From: Secundilactobacillus kimchicus JCM 15530
GTDB taxonomy: Bacteria; Bacillota; Bacilli; Lactobacillales; Lactobacillaceae
Length of the DNA: 64,000 nucleotides
Assembly (NCBI RefSeq): GCF_001433995.1
Contig: NZ_AZCX01000008.1
Coordinates: forward strand, 37,127 to 101,126
Reading direction: 5' to 3'
Shown: piece by piece, positions 25,153 to 34,239 of the stretch
Layout of the letters: each line of letters begins with the position of its first letter
How positions within the stretch are numbered: the stretch's first letter is position 1
Notes under the pieces: generated by a model
Told to the model about the DNA's origin: nothing
Seen by the model: only the letters and a program-made list of their open reading frames with translations
Databases searched by the model: none
Program-made: the position numbers and the translations under genes

Positions 25153-25749
25153 ATGTTAAATATCGGAATTATACTTGGTTCGATCCGAGCCGGTTCGCTG
25201 GGCGAAACCATCTTAGACTACTGGCAAAAACAGACACCCAATACGGCTGATGTGACGTACCACTGGCTCAAATTACGGGACTTTCCCCTTGCACCCTACC
25301 ACCACGACGAAACGCCCCTGAGCCAACGCATCCAAGACTTGCAGGAAAACGAATCCCGCTGGCTTGAAACGCTGGCTAAAATGGATGGTTTCGTCTTCGT
25401 GTCGCCAGAATACGACCACGCCTTAACCGGGGCTTTTAAAAACGCCCTCGACTACGTGGGTCCCGAAACCGACCACAAGCCCGTTCAGATCGTCACCTAT
25501 TCTTCTTACAGTGATGGTGGGATGTTAGCCGCAGCAAACATGGTGGGTATTTTACAGATGCTCCAGATGATTGTCCTGCCGACGCCCGTGCTACTGTGGA
25601 ACGCTGGTGACAACTTTGCCGCTGACGGGACCTTAAAGGACCACCCCAACAGCGCCCACTTTGCGAACCGCTTAGCCGAAGCCACGCACGATATTACGTT
25701 TTATAGCCAACTGCTTAAGGACCACCCTTACGAACCGATTAATCATTAA
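25153..25749 (+). CDS. NADPH-dependent FMN reductase-like flavoprotein
   Basis: 198 residues; AAGAAGG lies 9 bases before the ATG. IILGSIRAGSLGE is the GSxRxxS phosphate-binding loop of the NADPH-FMN reductase/azoreductase family, and FVFVSPEYDHALTGAFKNALDYV is the second flavin-binding signature. The fold is flavodoxin-like and cytoplasmic. Members reduce FMN, quinones, azo dyes or chromate with NAD(P)H; the physiological acceptor is not evident. It forms a single-gene unit ending at a strong terminator. Confidence 0.9.
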   Translation: MLNIGIILGSIRAGSLGETILDYWQKQTPNTADVTYHWLKLRDFPLAPYHHDETPLSQRIQDLQENESRWLETLAKMDGFVFVSPEYDHALTGAFKNALDYVGPETDHKPVQIVTYSSYSDGGMLAAANMVGILQMLQMIVLPTPVLLWNAGDNFAADGTLKDHPNSAHFANRLAEATHDITFYSQLLKDHPYEPINH

Positions 25750-25775
25750 TTAACCCAGAAGCGATTATAATGCGT

Positions 25776-25819
25776 AGCGGTGACCCGACCAACTAACGGC
25801 CGGCGTCACCGCTTTTTTT
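25776..25819 (+). terminator. Terminator of the FMN reductase gene
   Basis: AGCGGTGAC pairs with GTCACCGCT (9 bp), followed by seven Ts. Confidence 0.88.
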
Positions 25820-25953
25820 GTCCCGCACGAAAAACGAGCGTTAATTGCTTGCGGAGGCGTCTTTGAGACCGGGGATTAAATTAAAAAGGTCCCCCATAGC
25901 GGCGCTCAAGTTTAAAGGTGAGCACTGTTAGAAGGACCGGTTAAAAGCAGCTA

Positions 25954-26127
25954 TCACTTTTCGTGACGAAAAAATTGATAGATCCCGGCGATTGCAATAG
26001 CTATGCCACCACCAAGAATTATCCAGAAAACCTTTTGCCAAGTCATATTAAAAACAGTCGGCCACAGGAAAGAGACCATAATTAATGTCAGAAATAACAC
26101 CGTAAAAACTGTCAGGATTCCTTCCAA
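25954..26127 (-). CDS. Possible small two-helix membrane protein
   Basis: 57 residues if it starts at TTG 26127; a stop codon lies directly upstream, so this is the longest possible form. Two hydrophobic segments (VFTVLFLTLIMVSFLW and VFWIILGGGIAIAIAGIY) are joined by a short polar loop, and the tail FFRHEK is basic, which is typical of small membrane proteins. The ribosome site (a GGGG about 10 bases upstream) is weak, and the frame has no ATG before residue 17. It may be real, or a remnant of a larger membrane protein. Confidence 0.45.
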   Translation of the reverse strand: MEGILTVFTVLFLTLIMVSFLWPTVFNMTWQKVFWIILGGGIAIAIAGIYQFFRHEK

Positions 26128-26235
26128 TTACGACCAACCCCATTCCGTCATCTGATTTTCACGTCTGTACTCTAATACCTCGAATCAAAAATATCAACCG
26201 TTTACATTCGCCGAGATCCGTTATTAATAAAAGGC

Positions 26236-26284
26236 AAAAAGGCTGGCTCACCGGAATCCAAAGATTCTAATGAGCCAGCCCTTT
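26236..26284. terminator. Terminator of the 132-residue secreted protein gene
   Basis: GGCTGGCTCA and TGAGCCAGCC form a perfect 10-bp stem. The minus strand runs into five Ts. Confidence 0.85.
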
Positions 26285-26315
26285 ATCATGGCATCACAGT
26301 TTTCAGAATGGTCAA

Positions 26316-26714
26316 CTAGACCACCGTAAACGGGTTCGCGTTATCATAATAAACCCGACCATTGAGGTACCACTCGCCAAATTGAAAATTGTACGTAGTG
26401 GTGCCAACTTTTTTGAACTTAAAGTATCGGGTATAGCCACCCGATTTGCACTTCACCACGGTCGTCTGACCGCTAACCGCGAACTTTGCATGGGTTGAAT
26501 ACAACCGGCGATAAGGCGTTTTGTACGTGATCGTGTTTGCCGTGGCGGTGATGGTGTCAACACCGCCGTCTTCCTTAAACTGCATCGTTTGGTGTCGAAT
26601 TAGGCTCGGGGTCCCAGCGTGCCACGTTGCGGCGGAGGCCGTTTGATTAGCGGCTAATCCCCCGAATCCTAGGGCGGCCCCTAATGCTAGCCAGCCCAAT
26701 GTTTTCTTAATCAT
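26316..26714 (-). CDS. Small secreted protein, unknown function
   Basis: 132 residues from ATG 26714 (GGAG about 9 bases upstream); the frame is open 13 codons further but without a ribosome site. Residues 1-28 are a signal peptide ending TASAA. The mature part of about 104 residues is beta-rich with many Thr, Tyr and Lys (GGVDTITATANTITYKTPYRR, KSGGYTRYFKFKKVGTTTYNF) and has one Cys. There is no anchor motif. It looks like one of the many small wall-associated proteins of lactobacilli. The family is not recognised. Confidence 0.75.
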   Translation of the reverse strand: MIKKTLGWLALGAALGFGGLAANQTASAATWHAGTPSLIRHQTMQFKEDGGVDTITATANTITYKTPYRRLYSTHAKFAVSGQTTVVKCKSGGYTRYFKFKKVGTTTYNFQFGEWYLNGRVYYDNANPFTVV

Positions 26715-27064
26715 ACCGATCAACTCCAATATTTGAGAATAATCGTTTGTCACCCCAAGTTATCAGTAAGCCACTGCCTAATTTCAGTCTACCCCGCAAT
26801 TTGAGCGAGCGCCAACCACAAAACACCAGAAAGTGTGTACAACGTCAAAAGGCCTCACCGTATTGGCAAGGCCCAGTTGCGCCGTAGTCCTATCATTCAG
26901 CAACTCCCCGTTAACTAGCGGCGATGCCGAACCATGGTCCAACCAACCTTCCCCGATCGTTGGCACCACGGGCATCACCCAGTAGCTGAGTTACTTTGAC
27001 GCATTGCTATGGTAACATCCCCTCCAAGTCGGTTGGGGAAATCTGCATTTTTATTTTCACCGTA
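26715..27064. other. Intergenic region without a supported gene
   Basis: It contains the upstream region of the small secreted protein gene. A 64-codon minus-strand frame at 26784-26978 has no ribosome site and no recognisable pattern. Nothing else is visible. Confidence 0.35.
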
Positions 27065-27099
27065 TAAAAAAGGCGTTACCGAAAATCCGGTAACGCCTT
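27065..27099 (-). terminator. Terminator of the OatA-like gene
   Basis: AAGGCGTTACCG and CGGTAACGCCTT form a perfect 12-bp stem, followed by Ts on the minus strand. Confidence 0.9.
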
Positions 27100-27110
27100 A
27101 AATCATCGAC

Positions 27111-29033
27111 TTAGTCGGCTTTTAAAACCGCCTGTGCCACGAGTTTAGCAAACTGCTTGTTCCCAGTCGGATTCGGGTGAACGTGATCACCGTAGAACCA
27201 CGACGGGCTGTTTTGGCTCAAACCATGCCAGTCAACAACCGTCAGATTCTTGTACCGCTTAGCGGCGCGGTTGATGGTTGCATTCACCTGTGATTCCCAA
27301 TTCCGGGTTGGCACATGGGTGTTAATCCAAAATACTTGCCGTTTCTTGCCAATCAACTTCATCACGTCGTTGATCTGTTGATTAGTCATCGGACTGTTCG
27401 TCCCAAGGTTAATCAAGACTGTATTGGCAAGGGCGCCCTTTGCGATTAACTGCTTAATCACATCCGGCGCTTGCCAGATTTGACGACCGACTTGAGCGGA
27501 CACGTAGGCGTTTGGAAAGACCTGTTGGAGATCAGTTGAAACATCAACCATCACCGAGTCGCCAATCGCAGTAACTGGCGTATCACGGGCAAGTACAACC
27601 TGCGCTTTAGTTAGCCCATATGACCGCATCACAAACCGCTCACGGCGCGTTAACTTCGCCTTTTTAACGGCGTCCTTTTGGTCTTTTTCTTGCTTTAGCC
27701 GTTTCTCGGCGGCCTTTTGTTTCTTAAGGGCTTGCGCATTTTGCTTATCTGCTTGTTTCTGGTTTTTCTCAATGTGGTTTTGAAGCGCCGTTGCTTGTGC
27801 CGGCAACTTGTTCGGTGCCGTTGCGGCCCCATACAGAGCAATCACAATCACCAGAACTGCCGGAATTGCCACAAGCCGTTTCCATCCAAACCGAGAATTC
27901 CGGCTGAAAGCATCACGGATGGCTCCTGGTAATTCTGAGTAGTGGTATCGCCGTAGTGGCCGTTCTAAGTAACGGTATGACAAGTCACTAATCAGTAAAA
28001 TAATGGCGGCTTCAATCAACGGATATAAAACAGGATGATCCGCTGCGTTGGTCACCTTGGCTTCGAAGAAAATCATCACTGGAAATTGGTACAGGTAAAT
28101 CCCGTAACTGCGTTTCCCGACCCAGTCAAATACCGGGTTGCTGAAAATCTTGTTCATAATGCCCGCTGGATGGGCCACAGTTGCCACTAATACGGTGGAA
28201 ACCACCGTAAACAGGAACATGCCACCATGGTAGGTGAACGTACTCTGTCCTGACATCGTAAAGAACATGATCACGACCGCTAAGAGTGAGACCAGCCCCA
28301 CCCCGTTCAGCATCCGTCGCGGCCCGTCCTCAATATCACTGCGAAGCTTTGTTGCCGGCCAGGCAAACGCGAGACCAACGCCAAGCAGAATCGCAAACAT
28401 CCGCGTATCCGTCCCGTAATACACTCGGTTTGTGTCGTCTACAGACTTAAATAAAAACGCCATCCATGCTGCGGATGCTGCGGCCAGACCGAACAACAAG
28501 TAGAAAAATGTCTTGCGTTGTTTAAAAATCATGAGTAACAGGACTAGAATAACGGGCCAAAAGGCGTAGTACTGCCCTTCAATTGATAACGACCACAAAT
28601 GAGTAAAAGGGGACTCCCCGTTAAACCGATCAAAGTATGACGACCCGTGGCCGATTTCCCACCAGTTGTAGACGTATAACATGTTCGTCCAAATGATGGA
28701 CTTTAGGTTCACGAATAGTGATCGTTCAAACAGCGTGATGTAGGCCGCCGTTGCTAACACCATTGTGACCAACGCCGGGTAAAGTCGCTTCATTCGGCGT
28801 TCATAAAAACCTAAAATATCAATTCGACCATTTTGCTCATACTCTTGGAGTAGTAAATCCGTAATTAAGTACCCGGAAACTACGAAGAAAATCGGAACTC
28901 CCAAGTATCCCCCCTGAAGATTATAAGGAAGTAAGTGGTAAATAATTACCCCAAGCACTGCAATTGTTCTTATGCCATCAAAACCTGTTATGTAGCGACT
29001 GTTTCTCAGTCGCTTCTCCCCACTCCGTTGCAC
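27111..29033 (-). CDS. oatA: OatA-like membrane O-acetyltransferase (acyltransferase 3 + SGNH)
   Basis: About 640 residues; the start is probably GTG 29033 (GGAG 7 bases upstream), with TTG 29039 as the alternative. Residues about 15-385 hold ten or so membrane helices of the acyltransferase-3 family, starting ITGFDGIRTIAVLGVIIYHL, with FFVVSGYLITDLLL and the conserved HLWSLSIEGQYYAFWPV. A Lys/Gln-rich linker follows (about 410-460). The extracellular SGNH domain has AIGDSVM, INLGTNSP and DHVHPNPTGN, giving Ser, Gly, Asn and Asp/His. Enzymes of this build transfer acetyl groups to peptidoglycan MurNAc (lysozyme resistance) or GlcNAc, or to wall polymers. The exact target is not decided by sequence. 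Confidence 0.87.
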   Translation of the reverse strand: MQRSGEKRLRNSRYITGFDGIRTIAVLGVIIYHLLPYNLQGGYLGVPIFFVVSGYLITDLLLQEYEQNGRIDILGFYERRMKRLYPALVTMVLATAAYITLFERSLFVNLKSIIWTNMLYVYNWWEIGHGSSYFDRFNGESPFTHLWSLSIEGQYYAFWPVILVLLLMIFKQRKTFFYLLFGLAAASAAWMAFLFKSVDDTNRVYYGTDTRMFAILLGVGLAFAWPATKLRSDIEDGPRRMLNGVGLVSLLAVVIMFFTMSGQSTFTYHGGMFLFTVVSTVLVATVAHPAGIMNKIFSNPVFDWVGKRSYGIYLYQFPVMIFFEAKVTNAADHPVLYPLIEAAIILLISDLSYRYLERPLRRYHYSELPGAIRDAFSRNSRFGWKRLVAIPAVLVIVIALYGAATAPNKLPAQATALQNHIEKNQKQADKQNAQALKKQKAAEKRLKQEKDQKDAVKKAKLTRRERFVMRSYGLTKAQVVLARDTPVTAIGDSVMVDVSTDLQQVFPNAYVSAQVGRQIWQAPDVIKQLIAKGALANTVLINLGTNSPMTNQQINDVMKLIGKKRQVFWINTHVPTRNWESQVNATINRAAKRYKNLTVVDWHGLSQNSPSWFYGDHVHPNPTGNKQFAKLVAQAVLKAD

Positions 29034-29222
29034 GCTCAATTCTCCATATCTTTATCAATTTATTCTGTCTGGCGAATACCGCACCATAACAGTCCATACT
29101 AACCCATTATAGAGGACGGCCAGTGCATTTCAACAGATTGGTCTTAATTTTTTTCGTAAAATAACCGATTTAACAACGTTCGCCAGAACCGTCTGAAAGG
29201 GTCATGTTGTTCATCACTGCCG

Positions 29223-30773
29223 TTAAAATTCAGGCAATCCCGCCCATTTCAAGACGTGCGGTCGGTAAAGTGACCATGCGGCACACGCGTACGCAATGCC
29301 AGCACCGGCCAATAGCGCCATCGGCACGTACCAAATAATCTGATAACGCGGTTGCACCTCCACTAAGAGACTGGAAAGGACTAACCCGTCAAGCAGTAGG
29401 TTCATCAGCAAAAAGCCATTTTGCACCCGGTTATCACGGTACCGGGACCACGCCATCAATAACCCGACCAGACTTGTCCCCAATAATACCGTAAACAGCA
29501 CCAGTTGAAAAGCCGTTGTAAAGGCCGTGACGGGCGAGCGCCACTGGTCCCGATTCACATGATATCGATTCAATTGCGCCTGATTCTCGACAAAGAAGAA
29601 ATTAAAGCCAAAATTACCGTTAACCAGAATTTTCAGCTTCGTATGAAGGAAGGTCAGCAACTCCCCCCGATGTAGTGTAGTGCTAAAATTCTTGTGAAAG
29701 TTATCCGTCAGATAGTCTTGCATCGTCGTAAATTTCTGAGCGACTGGCTGGTCCGAACGGTTAATTTCCTCAATTCGATTCACGAGGTCGTAGTTGTACA
29801 TCCCGCTAGAATTCCGGTTCCACCCCGTCGCTAGCGTATAGGCCGTTTCCACTGACCGGTCAGCAATCGGAATTCCGTACGCCAATTTATCCAGGTTGGT
29901 ACTTTGTTGATCCACTAAAAGCACAGGACCCGCAATGAGTGCTACCATTAACAGGCGCTTTCGCCACCCAGCCTGATTACCTCCAATTCGAAAGACCAAC
30001 CACAAGCCGATAGCCATGAGAATGACCACGCCGTTGGGTCGGTAGAAATTCACGAGCAACAAGCACACAATGAGCCCAAGTGCGGCGCGCCAGAACCGAC
30101 CATGGTCACTGGTTATCAATCGATAAAGTCCTAACAATGCAAGTAGGAACGCCGTTAGTTGAAAATACTCGGCGCCCATCAGACACGAATAAACGTAATT
30201 GGACGGAATAAAGAAGAAAATTAGCCCTCCAATGAGGCCCGCAGTCCGTGATACTATCCGTCTGAGCAACACAAAAATCAACCAGCTACAAATCGCCACC
30301 AATACGATATTGACCAATTGAATGACTTGATAGTGGCTAAACGTTAACCAGTAAATCCAGTGAAACGTACTGCTGATGTGAAAAACGTGTGGTGAAATGA
30401 CTGAGAAATCCAGCCATTGCTTATCGAATAGATCTTGCCAAGAAAAGCGGGCTAACAGCATTTGAGCCTCAAAATTATAACTCCACATATCCGACTGGGG
30501 CTTAATAGGCAGCAGGAAAATCAGGCCTAACTTCGGTAAACTGGCTAGTACTAACGTTAAAAGATACCAACCCGTGAACCGGCGACTCAGCCAATAGATT
30601 CCGAGACCCCCAAGAATTGCCAATATCCCAACTAACCAGAGTGCAAAAGGTAATGCCTGCTGGTTGCGGTACGGCAAATTGACCTGCCAAGTCGCAACAA
30701 GCAGCCAGCCCACTACTAGAACGGTAATCCCAGCAACGGCGATCTGAACACTGCGTTGAACCGTCTGCACCAT
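29223..30773 (-). CDS. Integral-membrane GT-C type glycosyltransferase (PMT/ArnT-like)
   Basis: 516 residues with about a dozen hydrophobic segments. The first external loop holds LPIKPQSDMWSYNFEAQMLL, an acidic residue placed as in the GT-C fold of PMT/ArnT-type transferases. A large external loop (about residues 275-400) includes the YGIPIADRSVETAYTLATGW region, and further helices follow. Such enzymes use polyprenyl-phosphate sugars and act on the outer face of the membrane. Its ATG overlaps the stop codon of the upstream glycosyltransferase gene by one base (TAATG), so the two are translationally coupled. Likely targets are surface glycoproteins or wall polymers such as teichoic acids. 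Confidence 0.78.
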   Translation of the reverse strand: MVQTVQRSVQIAVAGITVLVVGWLLVATWQVNLPYRNQQALPFALWLVGILAILGGLGIYWLSRRFTGWYLLTLVLASLPKLGLIFLLPIKPQSDMWSYNFEAQMLLARFSWQDLFDKQWLDFSVISPHVFHISSTFHWIYWLTFSHYQVIQLVNIVLVAICSWLIFVLLRRIVSRTAGLIGGLIFFFIPSNYVYSCLMGAEYFQLTAFLLALLGLYRLITSDHGRFWRAALGLIVCLLLVNFYRPNGVVILMAIGLWLVFRIGGNQAGWRKRLLMVALIAGPVLLVDQQSTNLDKLAYGIPIADRSVETAYTLATGWNRNSSGMYNYDLVNRIEEINRSDQPVAQKFTTMQDYLTDNFHKNFSTTLHRGELLTFLHTKLKILVNGNFGFNFFFVENQAQLNRYHVNRDQWRSPVTAFTTAFQLVLFTVLLGTSLVGLLMAWSRYRDNRVQNGFLLMNLLLDGLVLSSLLVEVQPRYQIIWYVPMALLAGAGIAYACAAWSLYRPHVLKWAGLPEF

Positions 30774-32023
30774 TAGCTCTCACCACCACTCAACTGGGCA
30801 TGGGTTGTCTTGGCCCAGCCGTTTTGGCCGGTCAACAACCGGTACAAGGCCATGTACGGCACTGGTGCAAGGAGCCAGATGTAGATGAGATTGCCCACCA
30901 GCATCTTAACAATCTGGCCCCGCTGACGGTACACGGCCGCCATCTTAGCAGCGCGCAACAGCAGTAAATTTAACCCTAAATTAGCCACCACGATGACCAC
31001 CATAATGGCCGTCTGAAAGCCGAAATTCCCCACCATTAACCAGCCGTACGTTAAAATGGCGCTCACCGAAGTCGGTAAGATAAATAAGCCAATAAACGGC
31101 AGCAACATAAACGCCCAGATATCGACCTTTAACCGGCCCGCAATTCGGGGGGACTTAGCAATCTGACGCCCGTACTTAAATAGGCACTGCATCCCGCCTT
31201 GACACCAACGCGTTCGTTGCCGCAATAATGCCCGGTATACAGACGTCGCCTGTTGGGGCACCGGATTGTACGGTAAAAAACCGCCGTAATACCCTTTCAA
31301 TAGGCCCTTCAGTGAAAACTCTAAATCGTCTAACAAGGCATCGCTCCAGCGAATGCTACGAGCCATTTCAAGCGTCATAAACTGACCGTTTCCGCTAGCC
31401 AGTGCTGACCCCCAGTCCATCCGCATAACCTGAACCAACTTGTTGGCAACGTTAAATTCAAACTCTTGCATCAGGCCTAAAAACGTGTGGGCGTTGTTAA
31501 TGCTCACGCCGGTCTGAACTAGATCATAATGGGAATGGTTAAACGCCCAGTGAACCTTATTAAAAAAAGCGGTCTCCGGTGTACTGTCGCTATCGATCAC
31601 CCCAATGATCGTTTTATCCGACACCATATGATGCTGACCAAGCCAATCCAGGGCCGCATTCAACGCGTCGCCTTTCCCGGTTTGGGCGTTAGGTAGCTGT
31701 CGCTTCAAAAGCGTCAAGTGCGCGTGGCGTCCCAACGCCGACAACGCCTCAACGGTGCCATCACTGGAGGCGTCGTCGATAACCATAATTCGTAAATCAA
31801 AAGTGTTCTGAACGTCTTGCGCAATTTGCAGCAAGCGCGTGACCGTATCAGCAATCGTTTCTTCTTCATTCATCGCCGGTACTAGGATAACCATTTTGTT
31901 AAACGATCGTACCTGCTCCGGTAAATAGTGTAACATCCCCATTGGTCGCCGAATGGCGAGATACAAATTCCAGCCGCCAAATCCCAGTGCGATCAATAAA
32001 TTCATAACCAAAAAGATCAACAT
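30773..32023 (-). CDS. Membrane-bound processive glycosyltransferase, family 2
   Basis: 416 residues from ATG 32023 (GGGGGAA upstream); the frame is open 20 codons earlier without a ribosome site. There is one N-terminal helix, then the GT2 catalytic domain: VILVPAMNEEETIADTVTRL, VIDDASSDGT, GVIDSDSTPE (the DxD-like motif) and LRQRTRWCQGG, the QxxRW motif of processive synthases such as poly-GlcNAc or hyaluronan synthases. At least three C-terminal helices follow. It would use a nucleotide sugar in the cytoplasm to make a polyprenyl-linked sugar or a chain. It is coupled to the downstream GT-C enzyme, which could use its product outside. Confidence 0.88.
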   Translation of the reverse strand: MLIFLVMNLLIALGFGGWNLYLAIRRPMGMLHYLPEQVRSFNKMVILVPAMNEEETIADTVTRLLQIAQDVQNTFDLRIMVIDDASSDGTVEALSALGRHAHLTLLKRQLPNAQTGKGDALNAALDWLGQHHMVSDKTIIGVIDSDSTPETAFFNKVHWAFNHSHYDLVQTGVSINNAHTFLGLMQEFEFNVANKLVQVMRMDWGSALASGNGQFMTLEMARSIRWSDALLDDLEFSLKGLLKGYYGGFLPYNPVPQQATSVYRALLRQRTRWCQGGMQCLFKYGRQIAKSPRIAGRLKVDIWAFMLLPFIGLFILPTSVSAILTYGWLMVGNFGFQTAIMVVIVVANLGLNLLLLRAAKMAAVYRQRGQIVKMLVGNLIYIWLLAPVPYMALYRLLTGQNGWAKTTHAQLSGGES

Positions 32024-32133
32024 TCGTTCCCCCGTATTTAGGATTAATGAAATGGCCCCCAATCCTAAGGATTGTGGGACCATTAAATGTTAATTGTAGG
32101 TGGCTATGTTCAGTTAGTTATTTATTTTTCGCA

Positions 32134-33579
32134 TTAAAAGAAGAAGCCAAAGCCCCATGAGCACACTTGGCGAACAGGAATTGACCAGCAGCTCCGCTTA
32201 ATTTGAATTTGATATGGATAACAGTTAGACGTCCGTTTTGGGCTACGTGGTTGGCAACCCGGACGCGTATTGTGCGGACGAGGCGTGTTGCAGTTGTCTT
32301 TGTGGTGAGATGGCCGGGTTGGCTGGCAAGGTTGCTTTGCTTGCTTCGCGTTTTTCACCGTGACATTGGTCATTTGGTTGTCATAAATTGTAAAGGCCAC
32401 ATGACCATCTTGGCGTTGATACCCTGCTGGCGCTTTAGTTTCTACGAAATAGTAATCGCCAACCGTCAATTTTTCAACGGTGAATTGACCACGCGAGTTC
32501 GTGGTTAAACCAGACTTTACGAGTTTGCCATCCTTGCTATATAAGCTAAAGACCGCACCCGAAAGGCGCTTCGGACAATAACCCTCACTGGTTTTTATCA
32601 ATGTCACGTAACCCGTCTTTTTAGGGGTCTCTTTATCACCTTCACCGTTACCACTGCCACCCCAGGCAATCGTAGCAGATGAGCTAGCCGTCAATGGTGA
32701 GCCGCTTCCATCAGCCGAGAAAGTGGCCGTGTTTGTCCACTGTTTTGATGCTGGAACTTCCGTTAAATCAGCGGTATACGTCATATTAACAGCAGTAGTT
32801 AAAGTCGCAAATTTGATAGTAACGTGGTTACCATCAACGGTAATTTCTGGCTTAATAATCCCGCCATCGTCCTTAAACATGCTGTTTGCATCAAAACTTC
32901 CCGTGTGGGCAACTAATGAATCAGCATCAAACTTTTGGCCTTCACCTAACGTGTCTTCGATGACCACGTTAGTTAAATGATTGCTGTTTGGATTCAGTGC
33001 AATATTCCAAGTTGCTTTATTAGGCGTGGTGGTCACAGGATCTTGACTTGAAATCCACCCGAGCTTGTTAATTTCCCAATTAGTGTTGGGCGCCCCGGTA
33101 GTGTCCGTCCCGTTAACCGTAATTTGCAACGTCCCCTGACGGTTTTTGTCGTGGGTCACGAAGTAATCAGAAAATGTAATCGTCCCTTCGTTGCTACCCG
33201 CCTTGATGGCAAATTCACCAACTGATGTGCTGGCGTCATCATCGCTGTAAATTGCGAATTGATAATCGTAAGCCGGTTTTACAGCATCTGGCAAATTCAC
33301 CGTTGCTGTATCACCTGCTTCAATCTTAGTTGCATCGTCAATTGACCATTTGTAGTTGGCTTTATAAGCGACCCATTGACTCAATGAATCAGTCGCATTA
33401 ACCGTTTTACCCGATTCGGCTTCGTTCAACGTGACACTGGCTGCGTCTAACCCCTTAACCGCAACCGTTTTGGCCGAAGCAGAATTGGCCCCAATAAAAC
33501 TAAATACCACGACCAGAGCGGCTACAATCCCCAGTAGTCCGATCCGACGCATGGTAACTTGACAAAAATTCTCTTTCAT
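32134..33579 (-). CDS. Secreted Cna/SpaA-type adhesin with Cys-rich tail and no LPXTG
   Basis: 481 residues; GAGGAGG precedes the ATG. The signal peptide ends near residue 36 (ANSASA). Residues about 40-300 are collagen-binding-like beta domains (WSIDDATKIEAGDTATVNLP, NVVIEDTLGEGQKFDADS). Residues about 320-400 form a SpaA-type domain (GYVTLIKTSEGYC, GAVFSLYSKDG, GDYYFVETKAPAGYQ), where Lys and Asn/Glu would form an isopeptide bond. The C-terminus (about 405-481) is unusual: rich in Pro, Arg, His and Lys with six regularly spaced Cys (QPCQP, DNCNT, GCQPR, SNCYP, RSCWS, QVCSW), ending WGFGFFF. No LPXTG or membrane anchor is seen. How it is attached is unknown. Confidence 0.8.
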   Translation of the reverse strand: MKENFCQVTMRRIGLLGIVAALVVVFSFIGANSASAKTVAVKGLDAASVTLNEAESGKTVNATDSLSQWVAYKANYKWSIDDATKIEAGDTATVNLPDAVKPAYDYQFAIYSDDDASTSVGEFAIKAGSNEGTITFSDYFVTHDKNRQGTLQITVNGTDTTGAPNTNWEINKLGWISSQDPVTTTPNKATWNIALNPNSNHLTNVVIEDTLGEGQKFDADSLVAHTGSFDANSMFKDDGGIIKPEITVDGNHVTIKFATLTTAVNMTYTADLTEVPASKQWTNTATFSADGSGSPLTASSSATIAWGGSGNGEGDKETPKKTGYVTLIKTSEGYCPKRLSGAVFSLYSKDGKLVKSGLTTNSRGQFTVEKLTVGDYYFVETKAPAGYQRQDGHVAFTIYDNQMTNVTVKNAKQAKQPCQPTRPSHHKDNCNTPRPHNTRPGCQPRSPKRTSNCYPYQIQIKRSCWSIPVRQVCSWGFGFFF

Positions 33580-34193
33580 CTACTCTTCCTCCTCAAAAAT
33601 AAAAACCACCTACGCATGAGAATGTAACATATTTGTATAAATGTCTCAATAATTATCGACTGATTATCACCTTGGAAACATGCCGGTATTCCAGTGTTGA
33701 TAGGGCTGAACGGAAATTATTAAGATTTAAATGACCAAATCAGTGTCAATTGCTAAAAAGATCAGTACTTTTTCTTTAAGACAAAGTGCTTACGTTAACT
33801 AAATTGATAAATTTTATAACGGGAATAATAGCATAATTAGACCGTAAATTATAATATTAGTCTCTCTTAAATATATGAACCGGCACTTAAACTTTGTTCA
33901 TCTCGAGTCATCTATTTCCCCCTCTGACTAATATATAGCGTTTTCATAACATTTCGGAATGACATAGCTAAATTTATGTAATATCATCTTTCTACTGATT
34001 GTCGGATTATTCATACCAACGCATTAGATTTCGATAAATAATATATTTCTAAAAAAAATTTTCCAGTCTCTTATTCATTGTTTAAGCAGATTAAATAGGT
34101 GATAACAATCACAAAGACAGTCGTTTTTTTGAAACAAAGGACCTGGATTAAAATGGCTAAACACTGTGAACTCACACGGTTTTTATAAAAAAG
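33580..34193. other. AT-rich intergenic region, 600 bp, no gene seen
   Basis: It contains the upstream region of the Cys-rich adhesin and the downstream side of the csc cluster. It is strongly AT-rich. Short frames here lack ribosome sites and resemble no protein. It marks the boundary between two surface-protein units. Confidence 0.5.
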
Positions 34194-34238
34194 TAAAAAA
34201 AATACCGCTTCAAGTAATAAACAACTTGAAGCGGTATT
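34194..34238 (-). terminator. Terminator of the csc cluster
   Basis: AATACCGCTTCAAGT pairs with ACTTGAAGCGGTATT (15 bp, perfect), directly after the last stop codon, with a T-run on the minus strand. Confidence 0.92.
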
Positions 34239-34239
34239 T

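Noticed and set aside
26784..26978. 64-codon minus-strand frame
   Set aside because: No ribosome site or family pattern; it lies in a promoter region.
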